DNA of 64,000 nucleotides from Saprospiraceae bacterium. Its GTDB lineage: Bacteria > Bacteroidota > Bacteroidia > Chitinophagales > Saprospiraceae. The stretch spans positions 62,001 to 126,000 of the forward strand of contig JANQPA010000128.1 of assembly GCA_028285545.1 (NCBI GenBank), in the 5' to 3' direction. The notes under the pieces were generated by a model that was given only the letters and a program-made list of their open reading frames with translations, was not told the origin of the DNA and made no database searches. Below are positions 17,878-26,447 of the stretch, piece after piece (the stretch's first letter is position 1; every line of letters starts with the position of its first letter). Made by a program: the position numbers and the translations under genes.

Positions 17878-19215
17878 ATGAAAAAGGCAATTTATTCCAA
17901 GAATTTCATGTTCTTACTAATTCTTTTATTGACTTGTTTCCTCCAAAGCTGTAACTCAGAAAAAATTTCCATTGAAGATTACGATGCCGATTTAGCCGCT
18001 ACCTGGAATGAAAAGATTATGGAATTAGCCGTAGAAAAAGATGGCTTATTAACACTGAATGGTGTTCGTACAGAGGCCTTGGCGCACCTGGCTATGCACA
18101 ATGCTTTAAATGCCATCGTCCCCATTTACAAATCCTATCAGTATTCAAGTGAGCAACCCGATGCGGATCCAGAGGCTGCTATTGCTCAGGCTGCCTATGA
18201 GGTGGTCAAAATTAGTTTTCCTGAAAAAGAAGAGGAATTACAAGCATTGCTACAAAGTTCTCTTGCAGACATTCCTGAGGGCAAAGCCAAAGATTCAGGC
18301 ATTCAATTAGGTAAAGAAACAGCCACCAAAATCCTGGAAGTAAGAGGAAGCGACAATTGGAATGGCGAAGCGGATTATACCTGGCATCCCATGGCTCCTG
18401 GTGTTTATGCCGAGTTTAATGAACACTCAGGAACCCCGGAAGGGTTTATTTTTGGTGCTGGTTGGGCAGCGGCCAGCCCCTTTATGCTTCCAAGTCAGGA
18501 TCATTTTCGCTCCCCTCCTCCTCCAGACATCAAAAGTGCTGACTATACCAGGTTTTTTAATGAAGTAAAAGAATATGGTGGCACAGAAAGCGAAGTCCGA
18601 AGCGATGATCAGGCCCATTTTGCCATGTGGTGGAAAGATTTTGTAGAAAAATCACACAACAGGCTAGCAAGAGAGCTCATCAAAACAGAAGGGCTCAATC
18701 TTTGGGAAGCCACCAGAGCATTGGCACTATTAAACATGACGGTTTATGATGCGTATGTAAACGTTTTTGATAACAAGTTTCATTACAATCACTGGCGCCC
18801 CTACACTGCCATTCGTTGGGCAGCTAATGACGAAAATCCAGTTACTGAACCCGATGAAAAGTGGAACAACCTACACCAACATACCTATGCTTTTCCGTCT
18901 TATCCTTCTGCACATGGTACTTCAAGTTCAGCTGCCATGAGGGTCTTGTCTAATGTACTGGGAACAGGTGACCAATATGCTTTTACCATGACTACAGAAG
19001 AGGTAGACAGTGCCGGCCCCTTTTCAGAAAAAGTAAAGATGGATCCTCCTACTCGTTCCTTTAGTTCTTTTTCAGAGGCAGGGCTAGAGGCTTCCATGTC
19101 ACGTGTTTATTTGGGCATCCATTTTAGATATGATTCAGAAGAAGGGCATCGCCTTGGAAATGAGATTGGGGATTATGCCAATGAGAACTATCTTACACCA
19201 ATACAAGAGGATTAA
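17878..19215 (+). CDS. Vanadium-dependent haloperoxidase-family lipoprotein (PAP2 superfamily)
   Basis: 445 residues. The signal peptide with LQSC lipobox makes it a lipoprotein. All vanadate-site positions checked are present with chloroperoxidase spacing: Lys300 and Arg307 (KFHYNHWRP), Ser344-Ala345-His346 (PSYPSAH), and Arg409 and His415 (SRVYLGIH). Such enzymes oxidise halides with H2O2, but related PAP2 proteins act as phosphatases, so the chemistry needs an assay. The stop codon overlaps a 24-bp perfect inverted repeat. The next gene encodes a propeller lipoprotein on the same strand. Confidence 0.88.
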   Translation: MKKAIYSKNFMFLLILLLTCFLQSCNSEKISIEDYDADLAATWNEKIMELAVEKDGLLTLNGVRTEALAHLAMHNALNAIVPIYKSYQYSSEQPDADPEAAIAQAAYEVVKISFPEKEEELQALLQSSLADIPEGKAKDSGIQLGKETATKILEVRGSDNWNGEADYTWHPMAPGVYAEFNEHSGTPEGFIFGAGWAAASPFMLPSQDHFRSPPPPDIKSADYTRFFNEVKEYGGTESEVRSDDQAHFAMWWKDFVEKSHNRLARELIKTEGLNLWEATRALALLNMTVYDAYVNVFDNKFHYNHWRPYTAIRWAANDENPVTEPDEKWNNLHQHTYAFPSYPSAHGTSSSAAMRVLSNVLGTGDQYAFTMTTEEVDSAGPFSEKVKMDPPTRSFSSFSEAGLEASMSRVYLGIHFRYDSEEGHRLGNEIGDYANENYLTPIQED

Positions 19216-19270
19216 TTTTTCATAGTTATTCAGCGATGCTGGCAGTATCGCTGAATAACTATGAAAAATT
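19214..19270. terminator. Perfect 24-bp hairpin downstream of the haloperoxidase
   Basis: Arms 19214-19237 and 19247-19270 are perfectly complementary with a 9-base loop. The 5' arm begins within the haloperoxidase stop codon, and A/T tracts at both ends suit bidirectional termination. Confidence 0.75.
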
Positions 19271-19309
19271 ATAAGAACTCTAATCACCTACTATAAAAAT
19301 TATTGCATT

Positions 19310-20401
19310 ATGAAGAGATTTACCCTTCACCAAAGATCTCCATTGCCTTCCTTTTCAATTTTATGGAATCTATTGATCCTATTTGGCATTTCTGCCATCA
19401 TCAGTTGTCAGGAAAATACACCAAAAGAAAAAACAGCAGAAGCCCCAATTGTCCAACAGCATCTACTAGTTGTAAATCGTTCCAGTCACAGTGTATCCCT
19501 AATCAATACTGCAGAACAAAAATTGGTCAAAAATATTCCGGTAGGCATTGGCCCTCATGAGATCAGCGTATCAAAAGACAATAGATTCGCCTTTGTGGCC
19601 AATTATGGTTCTTATCCCAAACCTCATGAAGACCCCATCACCCCACAGCAATTAGAATGGATGGAAGACAGTCAGAATTCCATTACTAAAATCGATCTGC
19701 AAGATCTAAGTACTCAGACCTTTACCATCCCAGAAAGTTTTTCCCCACATGGTGTATTAAGCAATCAAGATGGTTCTAAAGTATGGATCACTGATGAAAA
19801 TGCAGGTTTGATCAGAGAAATCGACGGTAATTCTGGTACCATCCTGAAAGAATACAAAACCATGACCGGAAGTCATATTATCAAAAGTAACCAGGATTTT
19901 TCCAGCTTATTTGTTTCCAATATTGAATCCAATACTGTTTCTGTTATCAATATGGAAAATCAGGAAGTAAGCAACATTTCTACTCCAAAAGGTCCTGAAG
20001 GGATGGGCGTTTGTATAGAAGACAATCTACTTTGGGTTCTGTGTAATAATGCCAATGAAATTATGATCATAGATGTTAAAAGTTTAAAGCCAGTAAAAAC
20101 TTTTGACTCTCAGGGCAAATTTCCAGTCAAAATCGCTTTTATAGGAAAGGAAGCATGGGTAGTAAATGTTTTTAGTCATAACATTGCCATCTTTGATGCC
20201 TATACCTTTGCCTTTAAAGAATCCATTGATTTAGAGTCCTCTCCATTGGGGATTATCGCTGATGAGGAGAAGGTATACATCACTCTTCCCAGATTGAACA
20301 AGGTTCAGGTTTATGATTATAAAACCAGGCAAAAAGTACTTGATTATCCTCATGGGATGGAGCAGGATGGGATGGAGATTATAGAGGGAGTAGGGCCTTA
20401 G
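19310..20401 (+). CDS. YncE-like beta-propeller lipoprotein
   Basis: 363 residues with a long signal region ending in IISC, predicting a lipoprotein. The body contains YVTN/YncE-type propeller repeats: LLVVNRSSHSVSLINT, NRFAFVANYGS, LFVSNIESNTVSVINM, AWVVNVFSHNIAIFD. Such propellers bind proteins or ligands and are often paired with redox or envelope enzymes. Its neighbour is the haloperoxidase, but a strong hairpin lies between them, so a functional link is only suggested. Confidence 0.83.
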   Translation: MKRFTLHQRSPLPSFSILWNLLILFGISAIISCQENTPKEKTAEAPIVQQHLLVVNRSSHSVSLINTAEQKLVKNIPVGIGPHEISVSKDNRFAFVANYGSYPKPHEDPITPQQLEWMEDSQNSITKIDLQDLSTQTFTIPESFSPHGVLSNQDGSKVWITDENAGLIREIDGNSGTILKEYKTMTGSHIIKSNQDFSSLFVSNIESNTVSVINMENQEVSNISTPKGPEGMGVCIEDNLLWVLCNNANEIMIIDVKSLKPVKTFDSQGKFPVKIAFIGKEAWVVNVFSHNIAIFDAYTFAFKESIDLESSPLGIIADEEKVYITLPRLNKVQVYDYKTRQKVLDYPHGMEQDGMEIIEGVGP

Positions 20402-20438
20402 GAAGGATAAAGAAGGAATGTTAGGGTGTGAATTCATT

Positions 20439-20498
20439 TAATTCATTCATTTTATTGAACGAATTTAGCTAAATTCGTTCAATAAAATGAATGAATTA
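20439..20498. promoter_or_regulatory. 60-bp perfect palindrome touching the ATPase start codon
   Basis: 30-bp arms with no loop, centred between 20468 and 20469 on TTTAG|CTAAA. The right half ends at the A of the ATG of the DUF4143 ATPase. In RNA it would form a long 5' hairpin, and in DNA it is a symmetric binding site. No equally strong hairpin lies at that gene's 3' end. Confidence 0.75.
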
Positions 20499-21652
20499 TG
20501 CAATTTATAGATCGACATATAGAAAATACCATTAAAAACGCCCTTCAACCTAATAAAGTAATTGTATTATTAGGCCCTAGAAGAGTAGGTAAAACAGTTC
20601 TACTAAATAGACTTATTGATAAGATTGAAAAACCATATTTATTTCTAAATGGGGAGGATATTCTTACAATACAAGCCCTTGAAAGAAGAAGTGTCCTTCA
20701 TTATAAAACTTTGCTAGGAAACAAACGGTTATTGATAATTGATGAAGCACAGAAAATTCCAGAAGTTGGCAGTATACTTAAACTAATGGTTGATAATATT
20801 GAGGGATTGGAAATTATTGTAACTGGGTCATCTGCTTTTGATATTAATAAATATACTGGCGAACCCCTTACTGGCAGGAAAAAAACCTACTATTTATTTC
20901 CTTTTTCGGAATTGGAGTACAATCAATTTGAAAACCTCATTGACAAACAAGAACACTTACGTCATAGATTAGTTTTGGGAAACTATCCAGAATTAACTCA
21001 TTTGGAGGATAGCCATGCTAAAGCTAAATATCTTCAGGAATTGGTAAATTCCTATTTATTAAAGGATATTTTGACATTTGAAAACATTAGAAATTCCAAT
21101 AAAATCCTCAAATTATTACAATTAATTGCATTCCAAATTGGAAATGAAGTCTCTTATCATGAATTAGCAAATCAGCTAGGTTTAAGCAGAAATACCATTG
21201 AAAAATATCTGGATTTGCTGTCAAAAGTATTTATTATTCATCGGGTAGGTGGATTTAGTAGAAATTTGAGAAAGGAAATTACAAAAAACAGCAAATGGTA
21301 TTTTTATGATAATGGAATCAGGAATGCTTTAATAGCTAATTTAAATCCTCTTGACTTAAGAAATGACCAGGGGCAGCTTTGGGAAAATTATATTATTAGC
21401 GAAAGAATCAAAAAACAGGCTTATACAGGAATGCTGGTTTATAACTACTTTTGGAGAACCTATGATCAGCAAGAAATTGATTGGATTGAAGATAGAGGAG
21501 GAAAACTTTATGCTTATGAGTTTAAATGGAAAAAGAATAAGAAAAGTAAGACTCCAACAGCATGGCAAGAAGCCTATCCAGACTCTGAGTTCAATATTAT
21601 AAACTCAGATAATTATTTGGAGTGGATTACTAAAGTTGAAAAAAATTACTAA
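20498..21652 (+). CDS. AAA-type ATPase with DUF4143 domain
   Basis: 384 residues. Walker A GPRRVGKT lies at residues about 27-34 and Walker B LLIIDEAQKIPEVGS at about 82-96, with sensor TGSSAF. The AAA_14 N-terminal domain is followed by a winged-helix/DUF4143 C-terminal part ending in a nuclease-like EFKWKK. These ATPases are abundant, horizontally mobile and functionally unassigned. The gene begins directly at a 60-bp perfect palindrome and ends 8 bp before the AraC gene. The PD-(D/E)xK-like end (DWIEDR...YEFKWK) may bind or cut nucleic acid, which is inference. Confidence 0.9.
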   Translation: MQFIDRHIENTIKNALQPNKVIVLLGPRRVGKTVLLNRLIDKIEKPYLFLNGEDILTIQALERRSVLHYKTLLGNKRLLIIDEAQKIPEVGSILKLMVDNIEGLEIIVTGSSAFDINKYTGEPLTGRKKTYYLFPFSELEYNQFENLIDKQEHLRHRLVLGNYPELTHLEDSHAKAKYLQELVNSYLLKDILTFENIRNSNKILKLLQLIAFQIGNEVSYHELANQLGLSRNTIEKYLDLLSKVFIIHRVGGFSRNLRKEITKNSKWYFYDNGIRNALIANLNPLDLRNDQGQLWENYIISERIKKQAYTGMLVYNYFWRTYDQQEIDWIEDRGGKLYAYEFKWKKNKKSKTPTAWQEAYPDSEFNIINSDNYLEWITKVEKNY

Positions 21653-21660
21653 CTCCACCA

Positions 21661-22707
21661 ATGGTCAGCAAATTCCACCCAACCTTAAACCAAGTATATT
21701 TCATCAATCAATATACCATGTACCATGTCCTTCAAGGACAGGGTGGAATAGAGGTTGATTTCAAAAGCTATCACGACTGGAAGGATAAACTAATTTTTTT
21801 GGAAAAAGGGCAGTACATCAAGTTCCTATCTGAAAATTTTTTGGTCCGAAAAATAGAGTTTGAAGAGGAAAAAGTTTTTCGGAATAAAGAAGTCAGAGTG
21901 CTTTTTAAACACCTGGTAGCCTTAGGCTATATCAATTTCAGAGAATGTGAGACCTGCCAAAAATATCTCAACCAATCCATTTTTTCTCAGCAAGTCAGTG
22001 ACATCATTGACATCTCTAAAGACCAGTGGTATTGGCAAAATCCTTTCCATGCCAATCGAGAGGAATATCACCTAATTTTTGATGTCAAAGAAGTTATTGA
22101 TGAGCAATATAAAAACCATCTGTCCAACGAAAAGATCTCCAAACTAATAGGTATTCAAGGCTATGAAGCACAGGCCTTGCTAAAAAACAAAGTAGGCATC
22201 ACCATAAAATCGATGTTAAGTCAAAAAAGATTTTTGGAAAGTAAAAAAGAAATTGCCTTCAGCGATAAAAGCATCAAGGAGATCGCCTATGAATTTGGTT
22301 TTAAAGATCCGGCCTATTTTAACCGGGTTTTTAGCAAATTGGCTGGTAAAAGTCCCAATAAATTTAGAAAAACCATTGATTTTGAAAGCAGAGATTCCTT
22401 CTTGCCTGAATTATATCACTTACTAGAAACCCATCATAAAGAGGAGCGCAAAATAGACTTTTATGCCACTCAAATGAATTTGTCGGTCAAAACACTATCC
22501 AAAAAAGTAAAAGACAAACTCAACATTACGCTTGGACAACTCATCCGACAAGAATTGATGAATACCGCCAAATTTTTACTTCAAACTGATATCACCATTA
22601 AGGAAATTGCCTATGAATTAGGATTTGAGGAAGCCAACCATTTCTCCTCGTTTTTTAAACTTCATACCTCCATCACTCCGCTTGAATATAGGCAACTACT
22701 TTCCTAA
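21661..22707 (+). CDS. AraC-family regulator with two DNA-binding domains
   Basis: 348 residues. After an N-terminal sensing part (residues 1-155) there are two separate AraC C-terminal modules. The first, about 158-242, contains KEIAYEFGFKDPAYFNRVFSK followed by GKSPNKFR. The second, about 262-348, contains KEIAYELGFEEANHFSSFFKL followed by ITPLEYR. Normal AraC proteins have one such module per chain. The SPW/YHS genes downstream are the nearest targets; an inverted repeat AGTACAA/TTGTACT lies in their promoter region. Confidence 0.88.
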   Translation: MVSKFHPTLNQVYFINQYTMYHVLQGQGGIEVDFKSYHDWKDKLIFLEKGQYIKFLSENFLVRKIEFEEEKVFRNKEVRVLFKHLVALGYINFRECETCQKYLNQSIFSQQVSDIIDISKDQWYWQNPFHANREEYHLIFDVKEVIDEQYKNHLSNEKISKLIGIQGYEAQALLKNKVGITIKSMLSQKRFLESKKEIAFSDKSIKEIAYEFGFKDPAYFNRVFSKLAGKSPNKFRKTIDFESRDSFLPELYHLLETHHKEERKIDFYATQMNLSVKTLSKKVKDKLNITLGQLIRQELMNTAKFLLQTDITIKEIAYELGFEEANHFSSFFKLHTSITPLEYRQLLS

Positions 22708-22732
22708 ATCTGAAGATTTTCCATTCATTATA

Positions 22733-22792
22733 GTTTATGTAAGATAATTTCGAGTAGCCCGTGCGGGCTACTCGAAATTATCTTACATAAAC
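22733..22792. terminator. Perfect 28-bp hairpin after the AraC gene
   Basis: Arms 22733-22760 and 22765-22792 are perfectly complementary with the 4-base loop GTGC. The GC-rich apex is GTAGCCC/GGGCTAC. It is a strong intrinsic-terminator-like structure in the 211-bp gap. Confidence 0.75.
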
Positions 22793-22825
22793 CCTACTAT
22801 TTTCCACCTTTTTGAAAAAATAAAA

Positions 22826-22854
22826 AGTACAATTCAAAGGAAGTTTTTTGTACT
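22826..22854. promoter_or_regulatory. Inverted repeat upstream of the SPW/YHS genes
   Basis: AGTACAA (22826-22832) and TTGTACT (22848-22854) are perfect 7-bp arms separated by 15 bases. A near-consensus box CATCTTTG follows at 22876-22883. This is a possible operator for the AraC protein encoded just upstream. Confidence 0.4.
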
Positions 22855-22918
22855 CAATCCACCTCCTCATTCCTGCATCTTTGTATCGTAATTAATCTTT
22901 AAACGAAAAATCAAAATC

Positions 22919-23275
22919 ATGAAATTCGTAACTAAGCAAATACATGCTTATCTGGATTATCCCGTTGCCATTGCACTCATAAGTTTACCTTTTTTATTGG
23001 GTCTTGGCAGCTCCAATCCACTAGCTCTGCAGTTGTCCGTAATTACAGGTATAGCGGCATTTATTTTAACCATCTTAACCGACCACCAATTAGGCCTAAT
23101 CCGAATTCTATCCTACCGGATTCATTTGACCGTAGATTTTTTAGTAGGTCTAGTATTCGTTCTGGCTCCTTTTATCTTCTCTTTTGAAGGACTGGATGCC
23201 ATCTATTATTGGATCAATGGAGCAGCCGTACTTTTTGTTGTCAGTATGCATAAACCTGAACTGGCTATTCAGTAA
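22919..23275 (+). CDS. SPW-repeat-like four-TM membrane protein
   Basis: 118 residues with four TM helices and short loops. The pattern (LDYPVAIALISLPFLLGL; HLTVDFLVGLVFVLAPFIFSF) resembles SPW-repeat proteins. The YHS gene follows with the intergenic start at 23323, so they are likely one transcript. The function of this family is not known. Confidence 0.75.
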   Translation: MKFVTKQIHAYLDYPVAIALISLPFLLGLGSSNPLALQLSVITGIAAFILTILTDHQLGLIRILSYRIHLTVDFLVGLVFVLAPFIFSFEGLDAIYYWINGAAVLFVVSMHKPELAIQ

Positions 23276-23322
23276 TGGTCATTAAAGAATTAATAAATTT
23301 CAAACTGTTCAAATCTTTAAAA

Positions 23323-23787
23323 ATGAAACAAATAATAATTTTCATCGCATTTTTGGCTTTATCAACCAGCACTTTTGCCCAGGACAATAAAGCCAATAAC
23401 ATTGACAATAGTAATATTGCTTTACAGGGCTACAGTCCTGTCTCTTATGCCGACCTGGGCCTGGCTCAGAAGGGATTAAAGGAATTCAAATCGGAACATC
23501 AAAAGGTGGTTTACTACTTCACCTCTGCAGAACAAAAAGCTGCTTTTGATAAAAATCCGGAAAAATACCTACCTAAATATGGTGGTTTCTGTGCCTTTGG
23601 CGTTTATGCCGGAGCAAAATTCAGAGTGGATCCCAATAAGTTTATCAGCAAAGACGGCACTTATTTTTTATACCTGAATAATCTGGAATTAGATGCCAAG
23701 CAATTGTGGCTGAATGAAAAAGACCATAACAAATTAGTGAGTGTCGCGGATAAGAATTGGAAAAAGTTGAGTAAAACACATAATTAA
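23323..23787 (+). CDS. Exported YHS-domain protein
   Basis: 154 residues from ATG 23323, giving a clean signal peptide cut after TFAQ; the earlier ATG 23275 would bury it. The YHS region reads NIALQGYSPVSYADLG...FTSAEQKAAFDKNPEKYLPKYGGFCAFGV. This is the small metal- or redox-associated fold found in copper and heavy-metal proteins, in a periplasmic version. It may handle metal ions. It is co-oriented with the SPW protein and followed by a terminator hairpin. Confidence 0.86.
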   Translation: MKQIIIFIAFLALSTSTFAQDNKANNIDNSNIALQGYSPVSYADLGLAQKGLKEFKSEHQKVVYYFTSAEQKAAFDKNPEKYLPKYGGFCAFGVYAGAKFRVDPNKFISKDGTYFLYLNNLELDAKQLWLNEKDHNKLVSVADKNWKKLSKTHN

Positions 23788-23818
23788 GCACAAACTCCTC
23801 TGTGATTTTAGAGAAATG

Positions 23819-23856
23819 AATTCCGGAATGGCTTGAAGCTGTTTCGGAATTTTTTA
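23819..23856 (+). terminator. Rho-independent terminator after the YHS gene
   Basis: AATTCCG (23819-23825) pairs with CGGAATT (23845-23851), and a run of T follows. The stem encloses a small inner loop. Confidence 0.7.
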
Positions 23857-23874
23857 TTTCTGAGAAAATTAATT

Positions 23875-23920
23875 AGTTGTCAAATGACAACTCCTCCCAA
23901 AAATGAATAGGATAATTTTG
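23875..23920 (+). promoter_or_regulatory. FNR-geometry palindrome and -7 box upstream of the SDR-Crp operon
   Basis: AGTTGTCA-AA-TGACAACT contains TTGTC-N4-GACAA at 23877-23890, the 5-4-5 spacing used by Crp/Fnr proteins. A TAATTTTG box at 23913-23920 fits the Bacteroidota -7 element. A regulator of that family is encoded two genes downstream, which suggests autoregulation. Confidence 0.6.
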
Positions 23921-23960
23921 TTTCATCATCAACCAACATATTTATTAAAAATAAGAACTG

Positions 23961-24899
23961 ATGCATAAGACAATCATTATCACAGGTGGAAGCCAAGGCC
24001 TCGGCTTCCAGGCCGCCAAATTATTGGCCAAAGACAAGCAAACAGGTATTGTCATTGCTAACCGAAATAAGGAAAACACAAGCAAAGCCGTTGAACAAAT
24101 CAAAGCAGAAACGGCAAATCAAAACGTTTTAGGCTTCCCATTGGATTTGGGGGATTTTAATTCCATAAAGCAATTTGTAGTCGATTTTCAGAATCTAAAT
24201 TTACCTCCTTTGTTCGCACTAGTTAATAATGCGGGAGTCCAATACATCAGCAAAACGCGCTTTACAAAACAAGGATATGAGCAGACCTTTGGGGTAAATC
24301 ATCTTGGCCATTTTTTGCTCACCCATTTGTTGTTATCCCATCTATCCGAAAATGGCAAAATAATCAATACAGCTAGCGGCGTTCATAAACCAGAACTCAA
24401 AACACCCATTCCCGTTCCAGTTTATAAAACGGCTGAAAAATTAGCTTACTGTGGTGCAGACGATGGTCAAAAAGATGCAAAGGAACTGAGGCATCAAGGG
24501 CAAGTACGATATTCTACTTCCAAACTTTGTAATGTCCTTTTCACCTATAAGTTAGCTAAAAAGTTAAGCAAACAACAAGGCCCTATCCAGGTTTTGGCAT
24601 TTGATCCGGGAATGATGCCAGGCACTGGTTTGGCAAATGATTATCCCGCTTTTATACGCTTTGTCTGGAAGAATGTATTGCCATTACAAACACTTTTTGG
24701 CAATCGCATAAACACTCCAAAACAATCTGCAAAAGTATTAGTAGATTGGGTTTTGAATAGGAAAACTGATAAAACCACTGCTTATTTTTACGTAGGAGGA
24801 GAAGAAAAGTCCTCCAGGGAAAGTTATGATAAAGAATTGCAAGACGACCTTTGGAGTTTTTCAGAAAAACAAATTGAGACTTGGCTTAAAAATGCTTAA
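23961..24899 (+). CDS. Short-chain dehydrogenase/reductase
   Basis: 312 residues of the SDR fold. The cofactor motif TGGSQGLG is near residue 8, NNAG is followed by the active-site YSTSK (Tyr and Lys, four residues apart), and an upstream Ser is in NTASGV. The length and pattern resemble the protochlorophyllide reductase/retinol dehydrogenase-like group. It would use NAD(P)H to reduce a carbonyl. It is co-transcribed with the Crp/Fnr gene that starts 6 bp after its stop. Confidence 0.92.
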   Translation: MHKTIIITGGSQGLGFQAAKLLAKDKQTGIVIANRNKENTSKAVEQIKAETANQNVLGFPLDLGDFNSIKQFVVDFQNLNLPPLFALVNNAGVQYISKTRFTKQGYEQTFGVNHLGHFLLTHLLLSHLSENGKIINTASGVHKPELKTPIPVPVYKTAEKLAYCGADDGQKDAKELRHQGQVRYSTSKLCNVLFTYKLAKKLSKQQGPIQVLAFDPGMMPGTGLANDYPAFIRFVWKNVLPLQTLFGNRINTPKQSAKVLVDWVLNRKTDKTTAYFYVGGEEKSSRESYDKELQDDLWSFSEKQIETWLKNA

Positions 24900-24905
24900 A
24901 CGAGA

Positions 24906-25490
24906 ATGCAAAATCTAATCAATTATTTGCTACAATATGACAATCTGAATACTCAGCAAATTCAGTTGATAAAAGATCAAGTGAAAGTAGTTCGCTTGTC
25001 TAAGGATGAATATTTTTCAGAGGCGGGGAAAGTTGCCAGGCAGGTCGCATTTGTAAATGAAGGAATATTGCGTGTTTGTTATTATGACAAAGATGGCAAA
25101 GAAATCACACGTTATTTTGTTGAAGAAAATAACTTTGCTGTGGATTTGAACAGTTTTAATAACCAAATTCCCTCCTCTGAGTACATCCAAGCTGTCGTAC
25201 CCACTGAAATGTATGTTTTTAGCCAAGGAAGCTTGCAAAACTTGTCCAACACCATTATTATTTGGGATAATATGATCAACAAAATCATCAGCAAAGCGCT
25301 CATCGAAAAAGTCAACCGTATAAGTCCAATGCTGGCAGAAGATGCCAAGACTCGATACCTGGAGTTCTTTAATCGTTTTCCTAATTTAGTCAACCGAATT
25401 CCTCTCAATTACCTGGCTTCCTACATAGGTGTAACCAAGCATTCACTGAGTCGAATAAGAAAAGAAATAGCTGCCTCAAAGGAAGGTTAA
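24906..25490 (+). CDS. Crp/Fnr-family transcriptional regulator
   Basis: 194 residues: a cyclic-nucleotide-binding-like beta-barrel (VKVVRLSKDEYFSEAGKVARQVAFVNEGILRV), the long dimer helix, and a C-terminal HTH (IPLNYLASYIGVTKHSLSRIRKEI). The barrel lacks the cAMP-binding residues of E. coli Crp, and there is no FNR-type Cys cluster, so the signal is unknown. The palindrome at 23877-23890 is a candidate site for autoregulation of this two-gene operon. Confidence 0.88.
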   Translation: MQNLINYLLQYDNLNTQQIQLIKDQVKVVRLSKDEYFSEAGKVARQVAFVNEGILRVCYYDKDGKEITRYFVEENNFAVDLNSFNNQIPSSEYIQAVVPTEMYVFSQGSLQNLSNTIIIWDNMINKIISKALIEKVNRISPMLAEDAKTRYLEFFNRFPNLVNRIPLNYLASYIGVTKHSLSRIRKEIAASKEG

Positions 25491-25529
25491 AATACCTACC
25501 TAAATTAGGAGGACACTCCTCTATTACAA

Positions 25530-26069
25530 CTAAATAATCCACCTAAAGCCCACAGTTGTAATGAATCCATTTGAATAGATTGGTTTATTTATAATTTTAT
25601 CTACCCTGGCTCCCGTGCCCGTTCCTCCCATTTCCAAAAAATATCCAACTTTATCTGCGGATTTGAATTCAAAGCCAAAAAGTCCATAGCCTCCAATGTT
25701 TATACTTTCAGAAGAAAATTCCTGGTTGGGAAACAAAAGCATAATTCCCCCTTCTCCATAGCAAAATAATTTGTCCTCAATGACAAATTGCCGCACCCTC
25801 AATCCACCTTGCATGTTTTGATAAGTCGTCCAAGTCATCTCCTCACCATCTATATGCTCCAACCATTTTAAACTCCCCCCGATTCTTACAGCAACGGTTG
25901 AATTTGCGAAATATGGACTAATGATGTCCAATCCTAATCCATAGTCATTTTGAACTTGGCAAATATTAAATCCAAACCCTAAGGAATTTGTTTTTGTTTG
26001 AGCGTTTAACCCCTTTGATGAAATACTTAATACCACCAAGAGTACTATCGATTTTATTAATTTTTTCAT
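25530..26069 (-). CDS. Small exported beta-barrel-like protein
   Basis: 179 residues. The signal peptide ends near GLNAQ. Alternating aromatic/hydrophobic strands and the end GFRWII suggest a small outer-membrane beta-barrel. No recognised family. The upstream 678 bp contain a decayed gene tail and a repeat element, so the promoter region is not conserved with its neighbours. Confidence 0.65.
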   Translation of the reverse strand: MKKLIKSIVLLVVLSISSKGLNAQTKTNSLGFGFNICQVQNDYGLGLDIISPYFANSTVAVRIGGSLKWLEHIDGEEMTWTTYQNMQGGLRVRQFVIEDKLFCYGEGGIMLLFPNQEFSSESINIGGYGLFGFEFKSADKVGYFLEMGGTGTGARVDKIINKPIYSNGFITTVGFRWII

Positions 26070-26108
26070 TTGATTTTTGGAATGATTATTATTTAAAAGT
26101 TATTGCTA

Positions 26109-26205
26109 TCACCAATACTTTTTGATAAACTCCTTTTTGAATTCCACAATATTAGGTGCCACATCACTGGATTTCAACACTACATGATTGGCTGAAGAGG
26201 TTTAA
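26109..26205 (-). pseudogene. C-terminal remnant of a lost gene
   Basis: The reverse strand reads as a coding tail of about 32 codons ending at the TGA complementary to 26109-26111, with the motif ANHVVLKSSDVAPNIVEFKKEF. It resembles the end of a hydrolase-type protein, but there is no upstream body: frames break within 100 bp. This is why the 26070-26819 gap is so large. It is a fossil of a deleted gene, with moderate doubt. Confidence 0.4.
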
Positions 26206-26447
26206 TGATTAGTTAACCATATTTCATGAGTAGTGCTTGGTTTGAGTTGGAGTCATTAAGTTTTGTAGCCTTCACTGTATCTAGCAATAAATTCTGATTT
26301 AAAGCTTGAGATATGAAAGATGCGAATCATGAGCTAATTAAATATGAATGTCCTAATATTAAAGCTGACACTTTTCGCCTGGATGCTTGGTTCTAATGAC
26401 TAAAATGCTTCAGGGAAGCATAATATTCTTAGAAAGATTATTGTAAT

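Noticed and set aside
25112-25408. Minus-strand 98-codon frame inside the Crp/Fnr gene
   Set aside because: It lies wholly inside a well-supported gene and matches no family.
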